DNA of 64,000 nt from Buttiauxella sp049686335 (GCF_049686335.1 NZ_JBAVHX010000005.1:1-64000); one strand, 5' to 3'; positions 34,095 to 43,781 are shown, counted from the stretch's first letter. Numbers and translations are program-made. Notes: generated from the letters alone by a model not told the origin.

Positions 34095-36277
34095 TCAGCC
34101 TCCCGTACCAGCCAGATGGTAGAAAGCGGTGGCAGCGTCAGGCTTAATGAATGCTCGCGCCCATGGCTTGGGATTGCATCACTGTGCACCGACCCGCTAT
34201 TGCCGGTATTGCTGCCGTGATAATGCATGGAGTCAGTATTAAGCTCTTCACGCCAACGGCCAGGTTGGTTAATGCCGAACCGATAGTGGTGACGCGGCAC
34301 CGGGGTAAAGTTGCTGGCGACAATGATTTCATTACCCTGCGAATCGCGGCGCACGAAGATAAAGACCGAGTTAACGTTGTCTTCAACCACCAGCCATTCG
34401 AAACCGTAGCTGTCGAAATCCAGCTCGTGCATCGCGGCATGATGGCGATAGGTGCGGTTTAAATCGCGCACCAGTCGTTTCACGCCGTGGTGCCAGTTAT
34501 CGCCCCCTTCCAGCAAGTGCCAGTCGAGGCTGCTGTCGTGGTTCCATTCCCGTCCCTGAGCGAACTCATTGCCCATAAACAGCAATTTTTTGCCAGGGAA
34601 CGCCCACATCCAGCCGTAGTAAGCACGCAGGTTGGCAAATTTTTGCCATGCGTCACCCGGCATGCGGTCGAGAATAGATTTTTTACCGTGCACCACTTCA
34701 TCGTGCGACAAAGGCAGAACGAAGTTTTCGGTGCTGTTGTACAACATGCCGAAGGTCATTTTGTCGTGATGATACTGGCGATGAACCGGATCGAGTTTCA
34801 TGTAATCAAGCGTGTCGTGCATCCAGCCCAGGTTCCATTTAAACCAGAACCCCAGCCCGCCCATCGACGCAGGACGCGAGACACCATTAAAATCCGTCGA
34901 CTCTTCCGCCATCGTCACCGCACCTGGCGTCTGTTCGCCGATAATGCGATTGGTGCTACGCAGGAATTCGATGGCCTCGAGGTTTTCACGCCCGCCTTTA
35001 TCGTTCGGGATCCACTCACCAGGCTGGCGGCTGTAATCGCGGTAAATCATCGACGCCACCGCATCGACGCGTAATCCATCGATACCGAAACGCTCAATCC
35101 AGTACAGCCCATTGCCCACCAGATAGTTGCTGACTTCACGCCGTCCATAGTTATAAATCAGCGTGTTCCAGTCCTGGTGATAGCCTTCACGCGGGTCGCC
35201 GTGTTCATAGAGCGAGGTACCATCGAATTTCGCCAGACCCGCATCATCCGTCGGAAAATGCCCTGGAACCCAGTCGAGCAGCACGTTCAAGCCCGCAGCA
35301 TGGGCGGCATTAATAAAGTAACGGAAGTCTTCACGCGTGCCGAAACGGCGCGTTGGTGCATACAGCCCTTGTGGCTGGTAACCCCAGCTGCCATCGAACG
35401 GATGCTCGTTAATCGGCAACAGTTCGAGGTGGGTAAAGCCCATCTCTTTCACGTACGGCACCAGTTGGTCCGCCAGTTCGCGGTAGCTGAGCCAGAAATT
35501 ATTGTCGGCGTGGCGACGCCAGGACCCGAGATGCACTTCATAAATTGAAATCGGCTGATCAAAACCATTGGCACGCTGGCGTGCAGGGCTGAGCGTAGTT
35601 TTCTCCGGCAAGCCACAAATAAGCGATGCCGTTTCTGGCCGCATTTGTGACTCAAAGGCATACGGGTCAGCCTTCAGGCGCAAATTACCTTCGATATCAA
35701 TCAGTTCAAATTTGTATAACTGCCCAGGATGAGCACCGGGAATGAAAAGTTCCCAGATCCCGCTTTCGCGGCGTAAACGCATTGGATGGCGACGACCATC
35801 CCAATAGTTAAACTGCCCAACGACAGAGACTCGGCGGGCGTTCGGTGCCCAAACGGAGAAACGTGTGCCGGTGACGCCATCCATTGTGTCGGCGTGAGCA
35901 CCGAGTGTTTCGTAAGGGCGTAAATGCGTGCCTTCGGACAATAACCAGCTATCCACATCCTGGATTAACGGCCCAAAGCGATACGGATCATCAATAAGAT
36001 TTTCATGGCCATGCCACATGACAGCCAGTTGATAACGGAATAGATTTTTACGACGGGGGATAATCCCGCAAAAGAAACCACGTGAATCGATGCACTCTAA
36101 CTTACCGACCTTTCCCCCAGTTTTTGGTTCGATGACCCACACTTCGGTGGCGTCAGGCAACAGGGCACGAACTTCCAGCCCGGCTTCTGTTTTATGCATT
36201 CCCAGCAAGGAAAATGGATCAGCAAAATGACCCGCAATTAGCGCATTTATCACGTCTTTTTCTGGATGAACAGACAT
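34091..36277 (-). CDS. glgB: 1,4-alpha-glucan branching enzyme
   Basis: A 728-residue GH13 enzyme that introduces alpha-1,6 branches. The start MSVHPEKDVINALIAGH (ATG 36277) gives the E. coli length. Two N-terminal beta domains, then the barrel with DWVPGHFP, nucleophile Asp in GLRVDAVASMIYRDY, Glu in MAEESTDF and PLSHDEVVHGKKS. First gene of glgBXCAP. Confidence 0.98.
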   Translation of the reverse strand: MSVHPEKDVINALIAGHFADPFSLLGMHKTEAGLEVRALLPDATEVWVIEPKTGGKVGKLECIDSRGFFCGIIPRRKNLFRYQLAVMWHGHENLIDDPYRFGPLIQDVDSWLLSEGTHLRPYETLGAHADTMDGVTGTRFSVWAPNARRVSVVGQFNYWDGRRHPMRLRRESGIWELFIPGAHPGQLYKFELIDIEGNLRLKADPYAFESQMRPETASLICGLPEKTTLSPARQRANGFDQPISIYEVHLGSWRRHADNNFWLSYRELADQLVPYVKEMGFTHLELLPINEHPFDGSWGYQPQGLYAPTRRFGTREDFRYFINAAHAAGLNVLLDWVPGHFPTDDAGLAKFDGTSLYEHGDPREGYHQDWNTLIYNYGRREVSNYLVGNGLYWIERFGIDGLRVDAVASMIYRDYSRQPGEWIPNDKGGRENLEAIEFLRSTNRIIGEQTPGAVTMAEESTDFNGVSRPASMGGLGFWFKWNLGWMHDTLDYMKLDPVHRQYHHDKMTFGMLYNSTENFVLPLSHDEVVHGKKSILDRMPGDAWQKFANLRAYYGWMWAFPGKKLLFMGNEFAQGREWNHDSSLDWHLLEGGDNWHHGVKRLVRDLNRTYRHHAAMHELDFDSYGFEWLVVEDNVNSVFIFVRRDSQGNEIIVASNFTPVPRHHYRFGINQPGRWREELNTDSMHYHGSNTGNSGSVHSDAIPSHGREHSLSLTLPPLSTIWLVREAE

Positions 36278-36486
36278 GGGTATCGTCCTGTTTTTTTGTC
36301 TCATCCCGGCGCTACGCTTACGCGCTCAGGTGAAAATTATCATTGACCTAACAGGCAGCGTAAAAGAACTCCTGTAAGCTGCTCCGCCCAACAACTCATC
36401 ACGACAGTTTTCGCCGCCCTGAATAAAGCATAGCCAACGCTCTGTTTTGCTCCCGAAAATTAATGAACTAAAGTCATACGTTCCAT
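36278..36486 (-). promoter_or_regulatory. Region upstream of glgB
   Basis: No gene is visible. It should contain the main glg operon promoter, but I could not assign -10 and -35 elements with confidence. It ends at an ERIC element. Confidence 0.4.
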
Positions 36487-36613
36487 GTATACCCAAAAAA
36501 ATCGAGTTATGGGAAGGCGGTAAACTCAGGAATCCCCAGGAGCTGACTTAAGTAAGTGACTGGGGTGACGGAGTGCAACCAACACACCCATAACTTGAAG
36601 TATGAAGGGTATA
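36487..36613. repeat. Canonical ERIC element, 127 bp
   Basis: Runs from TATACCC to GGGTATA. The centre contains AATCCCCAGGAGCTGACTTA followed by AGTAAGTGACTGGGGTGACG, which match the well-known ERIC1R and ERIC2 primer sequences. Located between asd and glgB. Confidence 0.95.
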
Positions 36614-36622
36614 TGACGTGAT

Positions 36623-36646
36623 AAAAAAAGGGGCTGCAATGCCCCT
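36623..36646 (-). terminator. Intrinsic terminator of asd
   Basis: On the minus strand GGGGC-ATTGCA-GCCCC is followed by a run of seven T. It lies 18 bp beyond the asd stop. Confidence 0.85.
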
Positions 36647-36663
36647 CTTGTAAATAAGTGTAC

Positions 36664-37770
36664 TTATGCGAGCAAGCGCAACATTCTGCGCAACGGCTCT
36701 GCAGCGCCCCACAATAATTGGTCGCCAACTGTGAAGGCTGACAGGTATTCCGGACCCATGTTGAGTTTACGCAGACGACCGACCGGAGTGGTCAGTGTGC
36801 CAGTCACTGCCGCAGGAGTCAGTTCGCGCATAGTGACTTCGCGATCGTTTGGCACCACTTTCGCCCACTCGTTATGGCTGGCCAGCATCTCTTCGATGGT
36901 TGGCAGCGAGACGTCTTTTTTCAGTTTGATAGTGAACGCCTGGCTGTGGCAGCGCAGTGCGCCAACACGAACACACAAGCCATCAACCGGGATAATGCTG
37001 CCAGTATTCAGGATCTTGTTAGTTTCAGCCTGACCTTTCCACTCTTCGCGGGTTTGGCCGTTATCGAGCTGCTTGTCAATCCATGGGATCAGGCTTCCCG
37101 CTAATGGCACGCCGAAGTTATCCGTTGGCAGGCCGCCGCTACGGGTCAAATCGGTAACTTTGCGTTCGATATCCAGAATAGCAGAAGCAGGATCGGCAAG
37201 CTCAGTCGCCACATGATTGTGCAGTTGACCCATTTGGCTCAGCAGTTCACGCATATGACGCGCACCGCCGCCGGAAGCCGCTTGATAAGTCGCCACAGAC
37301 ACCCATTCAACCAGGTTGTTTGCAAACAGGCCGCCGAGGGACATCAGCATCAGGCTGACGGTACAGTTGCCGCCAACAAAGGTTTTGACGCCGTTGTTCA
37401 GACCTTCCTGAATAACGTGCTGGTTAATCGGGTCGAGAATAATAATCGCGTCATCTTTCATACGCAGAGAAGAAGCCGCATCAATCCAGTAACCTTGCCA
37501 ACCGCTTTCACGAAGCTTTGGATAGATTTCGTTGGTATAATCGCCGCCCTGGCAGGTAATGATAATGTCCAGCGCCTTCAGCGCTTCCAGGTCATATGCG
37601 TCCTGCAACGTGCCGTTGTTCTGGCCAGCAAAAGACGGGGCCGCGAGGCCTAACTGGGAAGTGGAGAAGAAAACCGGACGAATGGCGTCAAAATCACGCT
37701 CCTCAACCATGCGTTGCATGAGTACGGAACCGACCATACCGCGCCAACCGATAAAACCAACATTTTTCAT
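36664..37770 (-). CDS. asd: Aspartate-semialdehyde dehydrogenase
   Basis: A 368-residue NADPH enzyme making aspartate-semialdehyde for lysine, DAP, methionine and threonine. The start MKNVGFIGWRGMVGSVL is used; the N-terminal extension is not conserved. The catalytic cysteine is C136 in FVGGNCTVSLM, one residue later than in E. coli because of a one-residue insertion near position 50. KLKKDVSLPT and the histidine in RVGALRCHSQAF are present. Confidence 0.98.
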   Translation of the reverse strand: MKNVGFIGWRGMVGSVLMQRMVEERDFDAIRPVFFSTSQLGLAAPSFAGQNNGTLQDAYDLEALKALDIIITCQGGDYTNEIYPKLRESGWQGYWIDAASSLRMKDDAIIILDPINQHVIQEGLNNGVKTFVGGNCTVSLMLMSLGGLFANNLVEWVSVATYQAASGGGARHMRELLSQMGQLHNHVATELADPASAILDIERKVTDLTRSGGLPTDNFGVPLAGSLIPWIDKQLDNGQTREEWKGQAETNKILNTGSIIPVDGLCVRVGALRCHSQAFTIKLKKDVSLPTIEEMLASHNEWAKVVPNDREVTMRELTPAAVTGTLTTPVGRLRKLNMGPEYLSAFTVGDQLLWGAAEPLRRMLRLLA

Positions 37771-37933
37771 AGCGACTAATCCTGCAGAGATGTTTGCGTT
37801 GTGTGCATTTACTGGAACATACGTCCACATTACAAAATGCTGCCAAAGTCGCAAGTGAAATTAATCAATGATATGCAAGCTATTAGAAATACAGCTTATC
37901 AATGAAGATTTTAATAATTAGAGAACACCATTA

Positions 37934-38527
37934 ATGACTGAAATTATTTCTGCGGCAGTACTGTTAATCCTGATTATGGACCCGTTGGGAAACCTGCCGA
38001 TTTTTATGTCGGTACTCAAGCATACTGAGCCGAAACGTCGCCGGGCTATTATGATCCGCGAGTTGCTTATTGCTCTGATAATCATGCTTATTTTCCTGTT
38101 TGCCGGGGAAAAAATCCTCGGATTCCTGAACCTGCGCGCAGAAAGCGTTTCAATTTCCGGCGGGATCATTCTGTTCCTGATTGCGATTAGAATGATTTTC
38201 CCAAGCCATGAAGGGAATGCCTCTGGCCTGCCTGCGGGTGAAGAGCCGTTTATCGTGCCGCTGGCGATCCCGCTAGTTGCCGGGCCTACATTACTCGCAA
38301 CGTTAATGTTGTTATCGCACCAGTATCCGAATCAGATGGGGCATTTAGTCGCCGCGCTGCTGCTGGCATGGGGCGGAACCGTAGCGATTTTGCTGCAATC
38401 GTCGCTTTTCTTACGTTTACTGGGAGAGAAAGGCGTGAATGCGCTGGAACGTTTAATGGGTCTGGTATTGGTGATGCTGGCAACTCAAATGTTCCTCGAT
38501 GGCCTGCGGGTCTGGATGAAGGGATAA
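37934..38527 (+). CDS. yhgN: MarC-family membrane protein YhgN
   Basis: A 197-residue inner-membrane protein with six predicted transmembrane segments and the MarC motif LILIMDPLGNLPIFMS. The length equals E. coli YhgN. Function is not established. In E. coli it neighbours gntU; here it faces yicI. Confidence 0.93.
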   Translation: MTEIISAAVLLILIMDPLGNLPIFMSVLKHTEPKRRRAIMIRELLIALIIMLIFLFAGEKILGFLNLRAESVSISGGIILFLIAIRMIFPSHEGNASGLPAGEEPFIVPLAIPLVAGPTLLATLMLLSHQYPNQMGHLVAALLLAWGGTVAILLQSSLFLRLLGEKGVNALERLMGLVLVMLATQMFLDGLRVWMKG

Positions 38528-38535
38528 GTTTTTAG

Positions 38536-38620
38536 TCCCTCTCCCTCAGGGAGAGGGCCAGGGTGAGGGTGAAAAATCAACCCCTCATCCCAACCTTCTC
38601 CCCAGGGAGAAGGAGAAAGA
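38536..38620. repeat. Two CCCTCTCC-type palindromes
   Basis: CCCTCTCCCTCAGGGAGAGGG and CCTTCTCCCCAGGGAGAAGG lie between convergent yhgN and yicI, joined by CCAGGGTGAGGGTG and CCCCTCATCCC, which are themselves complementary. The arrangement can fold as one long hairpin and probably ends transcription from both sides. Confidence 0.8.
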
Positions 38621-38625
38621 CCAAA

Positions 38626-40950
38626 TTAAAGCTCGATAACCAGCCGCGACTCTGCGGAATCCGGCGTCACGACCACGCCGTGCTCACCCGCCGCACTCTT
38701 ACCTTGCTTCACGCCTTTCACGTCACCGATGTTGCGCAAACACAGTGTCCAGTCTTTCGCCTGGCCGTCACCCTGCACCGTCAGCGCATTGCCTTCACGC
38801 TTAACTTTCAGCGTATAGATAACCGAACCGTCTGCCGCCGGGACTTCGCAGATAGCTTCGCGGCCATCATCCAGATTAAACAGCTGGAAAGCGGTGCCTT
38901 CATGCCATGCGTAATCCGGTTTCTGGTCGTTGTTACCCAGTGCAAGCAGCGTGTTGTCACGCACATAAACCGGCAAGCTCAGGAAGTCATGCTGCTGTTT
39001 GTGCCAACGACTGCCCTGCGCTTCATGATTGGTCAGCAGATGCGTCCAGCGGCCTTCTGGCAGATAGAACTGCACATCGCCCGCTTCACTGAACACCGGC
39101 GCAACCATCACCGAATCGCCCAGCATGTACTGACGGTCAAGATAATCGCAGCCAGGATCGTCCGGGAACTCCAGCATCATTGAACGCATCATCGGCGTAC
39201 CGAACTCTGCGGCCTGCGCAGCCTGGCGATAGAGATAAGGCATCATGCGCGATTTCAACTGCGTGAAGTGGCGCACCACGTCGCAGGCTTCATCGTCATA
39301 CGCCCAAGGCACACGGTAGGATTTGCTGCCGTGCAGGCGACTGTGGCTGGAGAGCAGCCCGAACGCGCACCAGCGTTTGTAGACATGCGCAGGCGCGGTG
39401 TTTTCGAAGCCGCCAATGTCATGGCTCCAGAAACCAAAGCCGGACATCCCCAGCGATAACCCGCCGCGCAGGCTTTCCGCCATAGATTCATAGTTGGCGT
39501 AGCAGTCGCCGCCCCAGTGAACCGGGAATTGTTGTGCACCGACGGAAGCTGAACGGGCGAAGAGCACCGCTTCTTCGTCGCCGAGTTCCTGTTTGAGCAC
39601 ATTCCACACCAGTTCGTTGTAGAAGAACGCGTAATGGTTATGCATTTTTTGCGGATCAGAGCCGTCATGCCAGACCACATCCGTTGGGATGCGCTCGCCG
39701 AAGTCGGTTTTGAAGCAGTCCACACCCATGCGCACCAGGCGTTTCAGGTGGCCGGCATACCATTCGCAGGCTGCTGGATTGGTAAAATCTACAATTCCCT
39801 GCCCTGGCTGCCATTTATCCCACTGCCATACCGCGCCATTCGGGCGTTTGAGCAGATAACCTTTTTCCATCCCTTCGCGGAACAACGGGGATTTCTGGCC
39901 GATGTACGGGTTAATCCACACGCAGATTTTCAGACCACGCGCTTTCAGGCGTTTCAGCATCCCTTCCGGGTCGGGGAAGGTCACCGGGTCCCACTCGAAG
40001 TCACACCACTGGAAGGCTTTCATCCAGAAGCAGTCGAAGTGGAAAACGTGCAGCGGCAGATTGCGCTCGGCCATGCCATCGATAAAGCTGTTCACCGTCG
40101 CTTCGTCGTAATTGGTGGTGAATGACGTGGTGAGCCATAAACCGAATGACCACGCTGGCGGCAGCGCCGGACGGCCTGTGAAGCGGGTGTAACGGTCGAG
40201 TACCGCCTTCGGCGTTGGGCCGTCGATAACGAAGTACTCGAGGTATTCGCCTTCCACGCTGAATTGCACTTTGGAGACTTTTTCGGAACCGACTTCAAAA
40301 GAGACACATTCCGGATGATTCACCAGCACGCCGTAACCACGGTTAGTCAGGTAGAACGGGATGTTTTTGTAGGATTGCTCAGTACTGGTGCCGCCATCGC
40401 GGTTCCAGGTTTCCACCGTCTGGCCGTTTTTCACCAGCGCGGTAAAACGCTCGCCGAGGCCATACACCGCCTCGCCCACGCCCAAATCCAGACGTTCGAA
40501 TACGTGCGTGCGGCCGGTATTCGCATCCTGCACGTAGCCGTTATTTTTGAATGCACTACCCGTGATGCGTACGCCATCGCGCAGGAAATCCAGCGCCCAG
40601 TCGTTACCTTTGGCGATACGCACGCTCAGGTTGCCGCTTTTCAGCTCGGCGAAGTCAGCCGTGTTTTGCATCGTCACGTGCACGTCTTTGAGCACATTGA
40701 GCGGATAATGCGGGCCGTTATTCACCGCGCCCTGGAAGTGTTCAATGCGCACCCCAACGATACCTTCCTGCGGCGAGAAGAAACGCAGCGTAAACAACGG
40801 GGTATCAAGCTGATTGCCACGCTCGCTGACATCTTTGGTGCCTGCATACACCACCATCTCGTTACCGTTCTGCTCTACGTCAAACACCTGAATCGGGTGA
40901 ATCAACGCAAGTCCAGGCTGGATCAGCCAGTTACCGTCACTAATTTTCAT
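38626..40950 (-). CDS. yicI: Alpha-xylosidase YicI
   Basis: A 774-residue GH31 enzyme that releases alpha-linked xylose, for example from isoprimeverose. The nucleophile is D416 in FKTDFGERIP; the acid/base Asp is in FWSHDIGGFE. LWLTTSFTTNYDE and VWINPYIGQKS are typical. Second gene of yicJI, 16 bp after yicJ. Confidence 0.97.
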   Translation of the reverse strand: MKISDGNWLIQPGLALIHPIQVFDVEQNGNEMVVYAGTKDVSERGNQLDTPLFTLRFFSPQEGIVGVRIEHFQGAVNNGPHYPLNVLKDVHVTMQNTADFAELKSGNLSVRIAKGNDWALDFLRDGVRITGSAFKNNGYVQDANTGRTHVFERLDLGVGEAVYGLGERFTALVKNGQTVETWNRDGGTSTEQSYKNIPFYLTNRGYGVLVNHPECVSFEVGSEKVSKVQFSVEGEYLEYFVIDGPTPKAVLDRYTRFTGRPALPPAWSFGLWLTTSFTTNYDEATVNSFIDGMAERNLPLHVFHFDCFWMKAFQWCDFEWDPVTFPDPEGMLKRLKARGLKICVWINPYIGQKSPLFREGMEKGYLLKRPNGAVWQWDKWQPGQGIVDFTNPAACEWYAGHLKRLVRMGVDCFKTDFGERIPTDVVWHDGSDPQKMHNHYAFFYNELVWNVLKQELGDEEAVLFARSASVGAQQFPVHWGGDCYANYESMAESLRGGLSLGMSGFGFWSHDIGGFENTAPAHVYKRWCAFGLLSSHSRLHGSKSYRVPWAYDDEACDVVRHFTQLKSRMMPYLYRQAAQAAEFGTPMMRSMMLEFPDDPGCDYLDRQYMLGDSVMVAPVFSEAGDVQFYLPEGRWTHLLTNHEAQGSRWHKQQHDFLSLPVYVRDNTLLALGNNDQKPDYAWHEGTAFQLFNLDDGREAICEVPAADGSVIYTLKVKREGNALTVQGDGQAKDWTLCLRNIGDVKGVKQGKSAAGEHGVVVTPDSAESRLVIEL

Positions 40951-40966
40951 GGTTTAAGTCCTTTGA

Positions 40967-42358
40967 CTACTGGAATTCTTTAGATACTGGTGAGATTTCA
41001 AAATCTTGCTGATTGCGACGCACACCGGCTGCCAGTTCACCGAGGATTTTCGTCAGGAACGGCGTTTTCAGGGTGTAGAAGCGTTTCGCGACAATGGCGC
41101 TAATCAGGTAGCAGATGCCCGGTACGATGGTGAACAGCGCGATAATAATGCTGATGGTGGCGCTGTTTTGCGTCGTTGCACTGGCGTCGTAACCGCCGCC
41201 TGCCAGCATCCAGCCAATCATCGCACCGCCCAGGGCAAGGCCGAGTTTCAGCACAAACAGCGTGCCTGCAAAGCTGATTCCGGTGAGGCGTTTACCGTTG
41301 GTCCATTCGCCGTAATCCACGGTATCGGACATCATCACCCACTGAATTGGGGTGACGAGCTGGTGCAGTACGCCAATCACGAAGATGAAGACGAACATCA
41401 ACACCACGGAGCTCATTGGCACGAAGAACATGGCGAAGCTAAGAACCGCCAGTGCGGCGTTAGTCCACCAGAAGACGCTAACTTTGCATTTCCAGTCGGT
41501 AAGCGGTTTGGCGGCGGCGCTGCCGATAAGGTTGCCGACACAATACGTCGTCAGGAACGCGGTGAACATCAGCGGGGAGCCGAGGATCCAGGTGACGTAA
41601 TACATCATCGCGCCGCCACGGATACACACCGCCATAATGTTGAGAATGGTGAGCAGGCCGACAATGCGCCATTGGTCGTTTTGCCAGATATCCCGCAAAT
41701 CTTCACGGGCAGAAGTGGTGCTCGGTGGCGCTTCAACGCGTTCTTTGGTGAAGAAGAAACAGGTCGCCAGCATGATAAATGCCACCACGGACAGCACCGC
41801 GATACCACCCTGGAAGCCGAAGGCTTTATCTTCGCCACCAATCAATTTCACCAGCGGCATCATCAGCACGGTAGACAGCATGCCGCCCGCCGTCGCCAGC
41901 ACAAAGCGCCAGGATTGCAGGGAGATGCGTTGCGTTGGGTCATTAGTGATAACGCCACCCAACGCGCAATAAGGGATGTTGACCACGGTGTACATCAGGG
42001 TCAGCAGCGTGTAGGTGATGGCGGCGTAAATCATTTTGCCGTGGAGGCTGAAATCTGGCGTGCTGTAGGCGAACACGCAGACAATGCCAAACGGGATGGC
42101 GCCGAATAAAATCCACGGACGGAATTTCCCCCAGCGGCTGCGGGTGCGGTCAGCAATCAGCCCCATGCAAGGGTCTGAAATCGCATCCAGCGCACGTGCC
42201 AGCAGGAACATGGTGCCGACAAACCCGGCGGGGATACCGAAGATATCGGTATAGAAGAACATCATGTACATCATGACATTATCGAAAATGATATGGCTAG
42301 CTGCATCGCCCAGGCCGTACCCAAACTTTTCCTTCGCGGAAAGTATCTGACTTTTCAT
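40967..42358 (-). CDS. yicJ: GPH-family sugar:cation symporter YicJ
   Basis: A 463-residue inner-membrane transporter with 12 predicted helices, of the glycoside-pentoside-hexuronide family; probably imports alpha-xylosides for YicI. Start MKSQILSAKEKFGYGLGDAASH by comparison with E. coli. GPH signatures DAISDPCMGLIADRTRSRWGKFRPW and the central WMMSDTVDYGEW-type motif (here WVMMSDTVDYGEWTNGKRL) are present. Confidence 0.95.
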   Translation of the reverse strand: MKSQILSAKEKFGYGLGDAASHIIFDNVMMYMMFFYTDIFGIPAGFVGTMFLLARALDAISDPCMGLIADRTRSRWGKFRPWILFGAIPFGIVCVFAYSTPDFSLHGKMIYAAITYTLLTLMYTVVNIPYCALGGVITNDPTQRISLQSWRFVLATAGGMLSTVLMMPLVKLIGGEDKAFGFQGGIAVLSVVAFIMLATCFFFTKERVEAPPSTTSAREDLRDIWQNDQWRIVGLLTILNIMAVCIRGGAMMYYVTWILGSPLMFTAFLTTYCVGNLIGSAAAKPLTDWKCKVSVFWWTNAALAVLSFAMFFVPMSSVVLMFVFIFVIGVLHQLVTPIQWVMMSDTVDYGEWTNGKRLTGISFAGTLFVLKLGLALGGAMIGWMLAGGGYDASATTQNSATISIIIALFTIVPGICYLISAIVAKRFYTLKTPFLTKILGELAAGVRRNQQDFEISPVSKEFQ

Positions 42359-42600
42359 TGCTGCATTCCTCGGCCAAACGACTGCGAAAATTCTCTGGCT
42401 ATCGTTGTAGAGCATCGGGCGGGCTGCAGGAATTCCAATTTCTGGTTATCAGATTACGTTTCTTGATAAGTGTGAGCGATGTCGCCCTCTTAGCAGGCTA
42501 AGAGTCAAAGAGTGGGTGTTTTTCGTGCGGTTTGATTGATCTGGCTAATAGTTTCAGAAGAATCATGGGGTAAAGGGGAAAGCATTGTTTGGTGGTTTGT
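42359..42600. other. Spacer upstream of yicJ and selC
   Basis: Holds the promoter of yicJI on the minus strand. A perfect 7-bp hairpin without a T-run (CTCTTAG-CAGG-CTAAGAG, 42487-42504) is the only clear structure. No gene is seen. Confidence 0.4.
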
Positions 42601-42616
42601 GGAAACTGGGTATAAT
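42589..42616 (+). promoter_or_regulatory. selC promoter
   Basis: TTGGTG (42589-42594) and TATAAT (42611-42616) are 16 bp apart. They are followed by the GC-rich GCGCACCGCC discriminator typical of stable-RNA promoters, about 30 bp before the tRNA. Confidence 0.75.
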
Positions 42617-42647
42617 GCGCACCGCCTCCATGTAGCAATCGAGGCCA

Positions 42648-42742
42648 GGAAGATCGTCGTCTCCGGTGAGGCGGCTGGACTTCAAATCCAGTTGGTGCCG
42701 CCAGCGGTGCCGGGCAGGTTCAACTCCTGTGATCTTCCGCCA
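42648..42742 (+). tRNA. selC: tRNA-Sec (anticodon TCA)
   Basis: A 95-nt gene nearly identical to E. coli selC: acceptor GGAAGATC/GATCTTCC, long variable arm, anticodon loop CTTCAAA, T loop GGTTCAACTCC and encoded GCCA. The only differences I notice from E. coli are in the variable arm (compensating changes) and G to A in the T loop. An 8-T run follows directly and should end transcription. It decodes the UGA in fdoG. Confidence 0.98.
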
Positions 42743-43180
42743 TTTTTTTTCATTCAAAATACATGCTTTCTTATTTCATAGTTGCAAGTAGCCATCACCC
42801 CATCAGTCAAATTATTCCTGTTACATAACTTCTTATATATTCACAAAATTCATAACTCACATTGAGAAAATATCGTGGAATAGTTGATAGGTTGTTTTAT
42901 TGTATTAGCAATAATGGGAAGCATTCTGAATCCAAAAAGCTGTAGTATTTGTAATCTCTGTTTTAATGTAAAAAACACTCTATTGCATAAATAACAATCC
43001 ATCTTATTTATAGACATTCTAATTATCACGCTAATTAATAATGAGATAATTTACTCTATTTTATTATCTACTCCCTCCAGACGCTCCAGTTCCTTCCTCC
43101 CAGGCGTTTTCAACCAATTCCCCAAACTCATTCCAGCGTCCTTAGCTGCAACTTCATTAAAAACCCCGCTCGGTGCCACG
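42743..43180. other. AT-rich spacer downstream of selC
   Basis: Very AT-rich up to about 43075, then higher GC. No integrase gene and no second copy of the selC 3' end (GATCTTCCGCCA) are visible downstream in the window. The frame of the next gene is open without an ATG back to about 43025. Confidence 0.5.
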
Positions 43181-43195
43181 CATGATCTTTTCCAG

Positions 43196-43495
43196 GTGCT
43201 CGACTCCTGCCAGCACTATGTCAATGCGCTGATTGAAAACGACGACAGCACCGAATGTATGGCGCTGTGTGGGCGTTTGCTTGCCGCGCTAGAAGTGTTG
43301 AAAGTTGCGCTAAAAGCACCGCTGCCCGCGCATTTAATTGAGCGCCTGACGGTGGATGTGGCAGAACCCAATAATTATCGCGGCGCGCTTACTACCGATT
43401 CGGAAACCATGCGGGAATATTGCGTAGCGCTAACCATATTGTTGTTGCAACGCCAGCAATCGCCGGAGCAGGAAGAACAGATCGCGGGCTGGTAA
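43196..43495 (+). CDS. Hypothetical protein, possibly N-terminally truncated
   Basis: A 99-residue acidic, helical-looking protein. The only start is a GTG at 43196 without a ribosome-binding site. The reading frame stays open upstream (…SLKTPLGATHDLFQ…), looking coding, but has no ATG. It may have lost its start. Not recognised. Its position beyond selC, a frequent island insertion site, suggests a remnant of a mobile element. Confidence 0.4.
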   Translation: MLDSCQHYVNALIENDDSTECMALCGRLLAALEVLKVALKAPLPAHLIERLTVDVAEPNNYRGALTTDSETMREYCVALTILLLQRQQSPEQEEQIAGW

Positions 43496-43534
43496 TGATC
43501 AGCGGCGAAACAGTGCCAGGAATTCACTAGGTTT

Positions 43535-43603
43535 TGTAGGTCGGGTAAGCGTTAGCGTCACCCGACAAAATGGTGGATGACGCTATCGCTTATCCACCCT
43601 ACG
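43535..43603. repeat. Two REP-like palindromes
   Basis: GTCGGGTAAGCGTTAGCGTCACCCGAC and GGTGGATGACGCTATCGCTTATCCACC are adjacent hairpins after the preceding gene. Confidence 0.75.
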
Positions 43604-43713
43604 CCCCCGCCGCACAACCTATACGGACTTCTTTGTCACTGTGGCATGTGACATACTGTGCCGATATTGTTACCGCCAAAAAAAATTATCTGGCGTAAGC
43701 AAAAGAAAACAAG

Positions 43714-43740
43714 GGGTTACGTAACGCGTAGCCCTTTTTT
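43714..43740 (+). terminator. Terminator-like hairpin
   Basis: GGGTTACG (43714-43721) pairs with CGTAGCCC (43727-43734) with one G-U pair and is followed by six T. It lies 40 bp before the next gene; a terminator of an upstream transcript is likely. Confidence 0.65.
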
Positions 43741-43781
43741 AATGCCTGACGAAACAGGTAGCAGCAATTTAAGAGGTTTGT

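Noticed and set aside
34487..35074. 195-codon plus-strand frame in glgB
   Set aside because: Antisense to highly conserved glgB; no start signals.
41006..42109. Long plus-strand open frame of 367 codons
   Set aside because: It is antisense to yicJ, has a His/Gln/Asp-rich composition typical of antisense shadows, and no ribosome-binding site.
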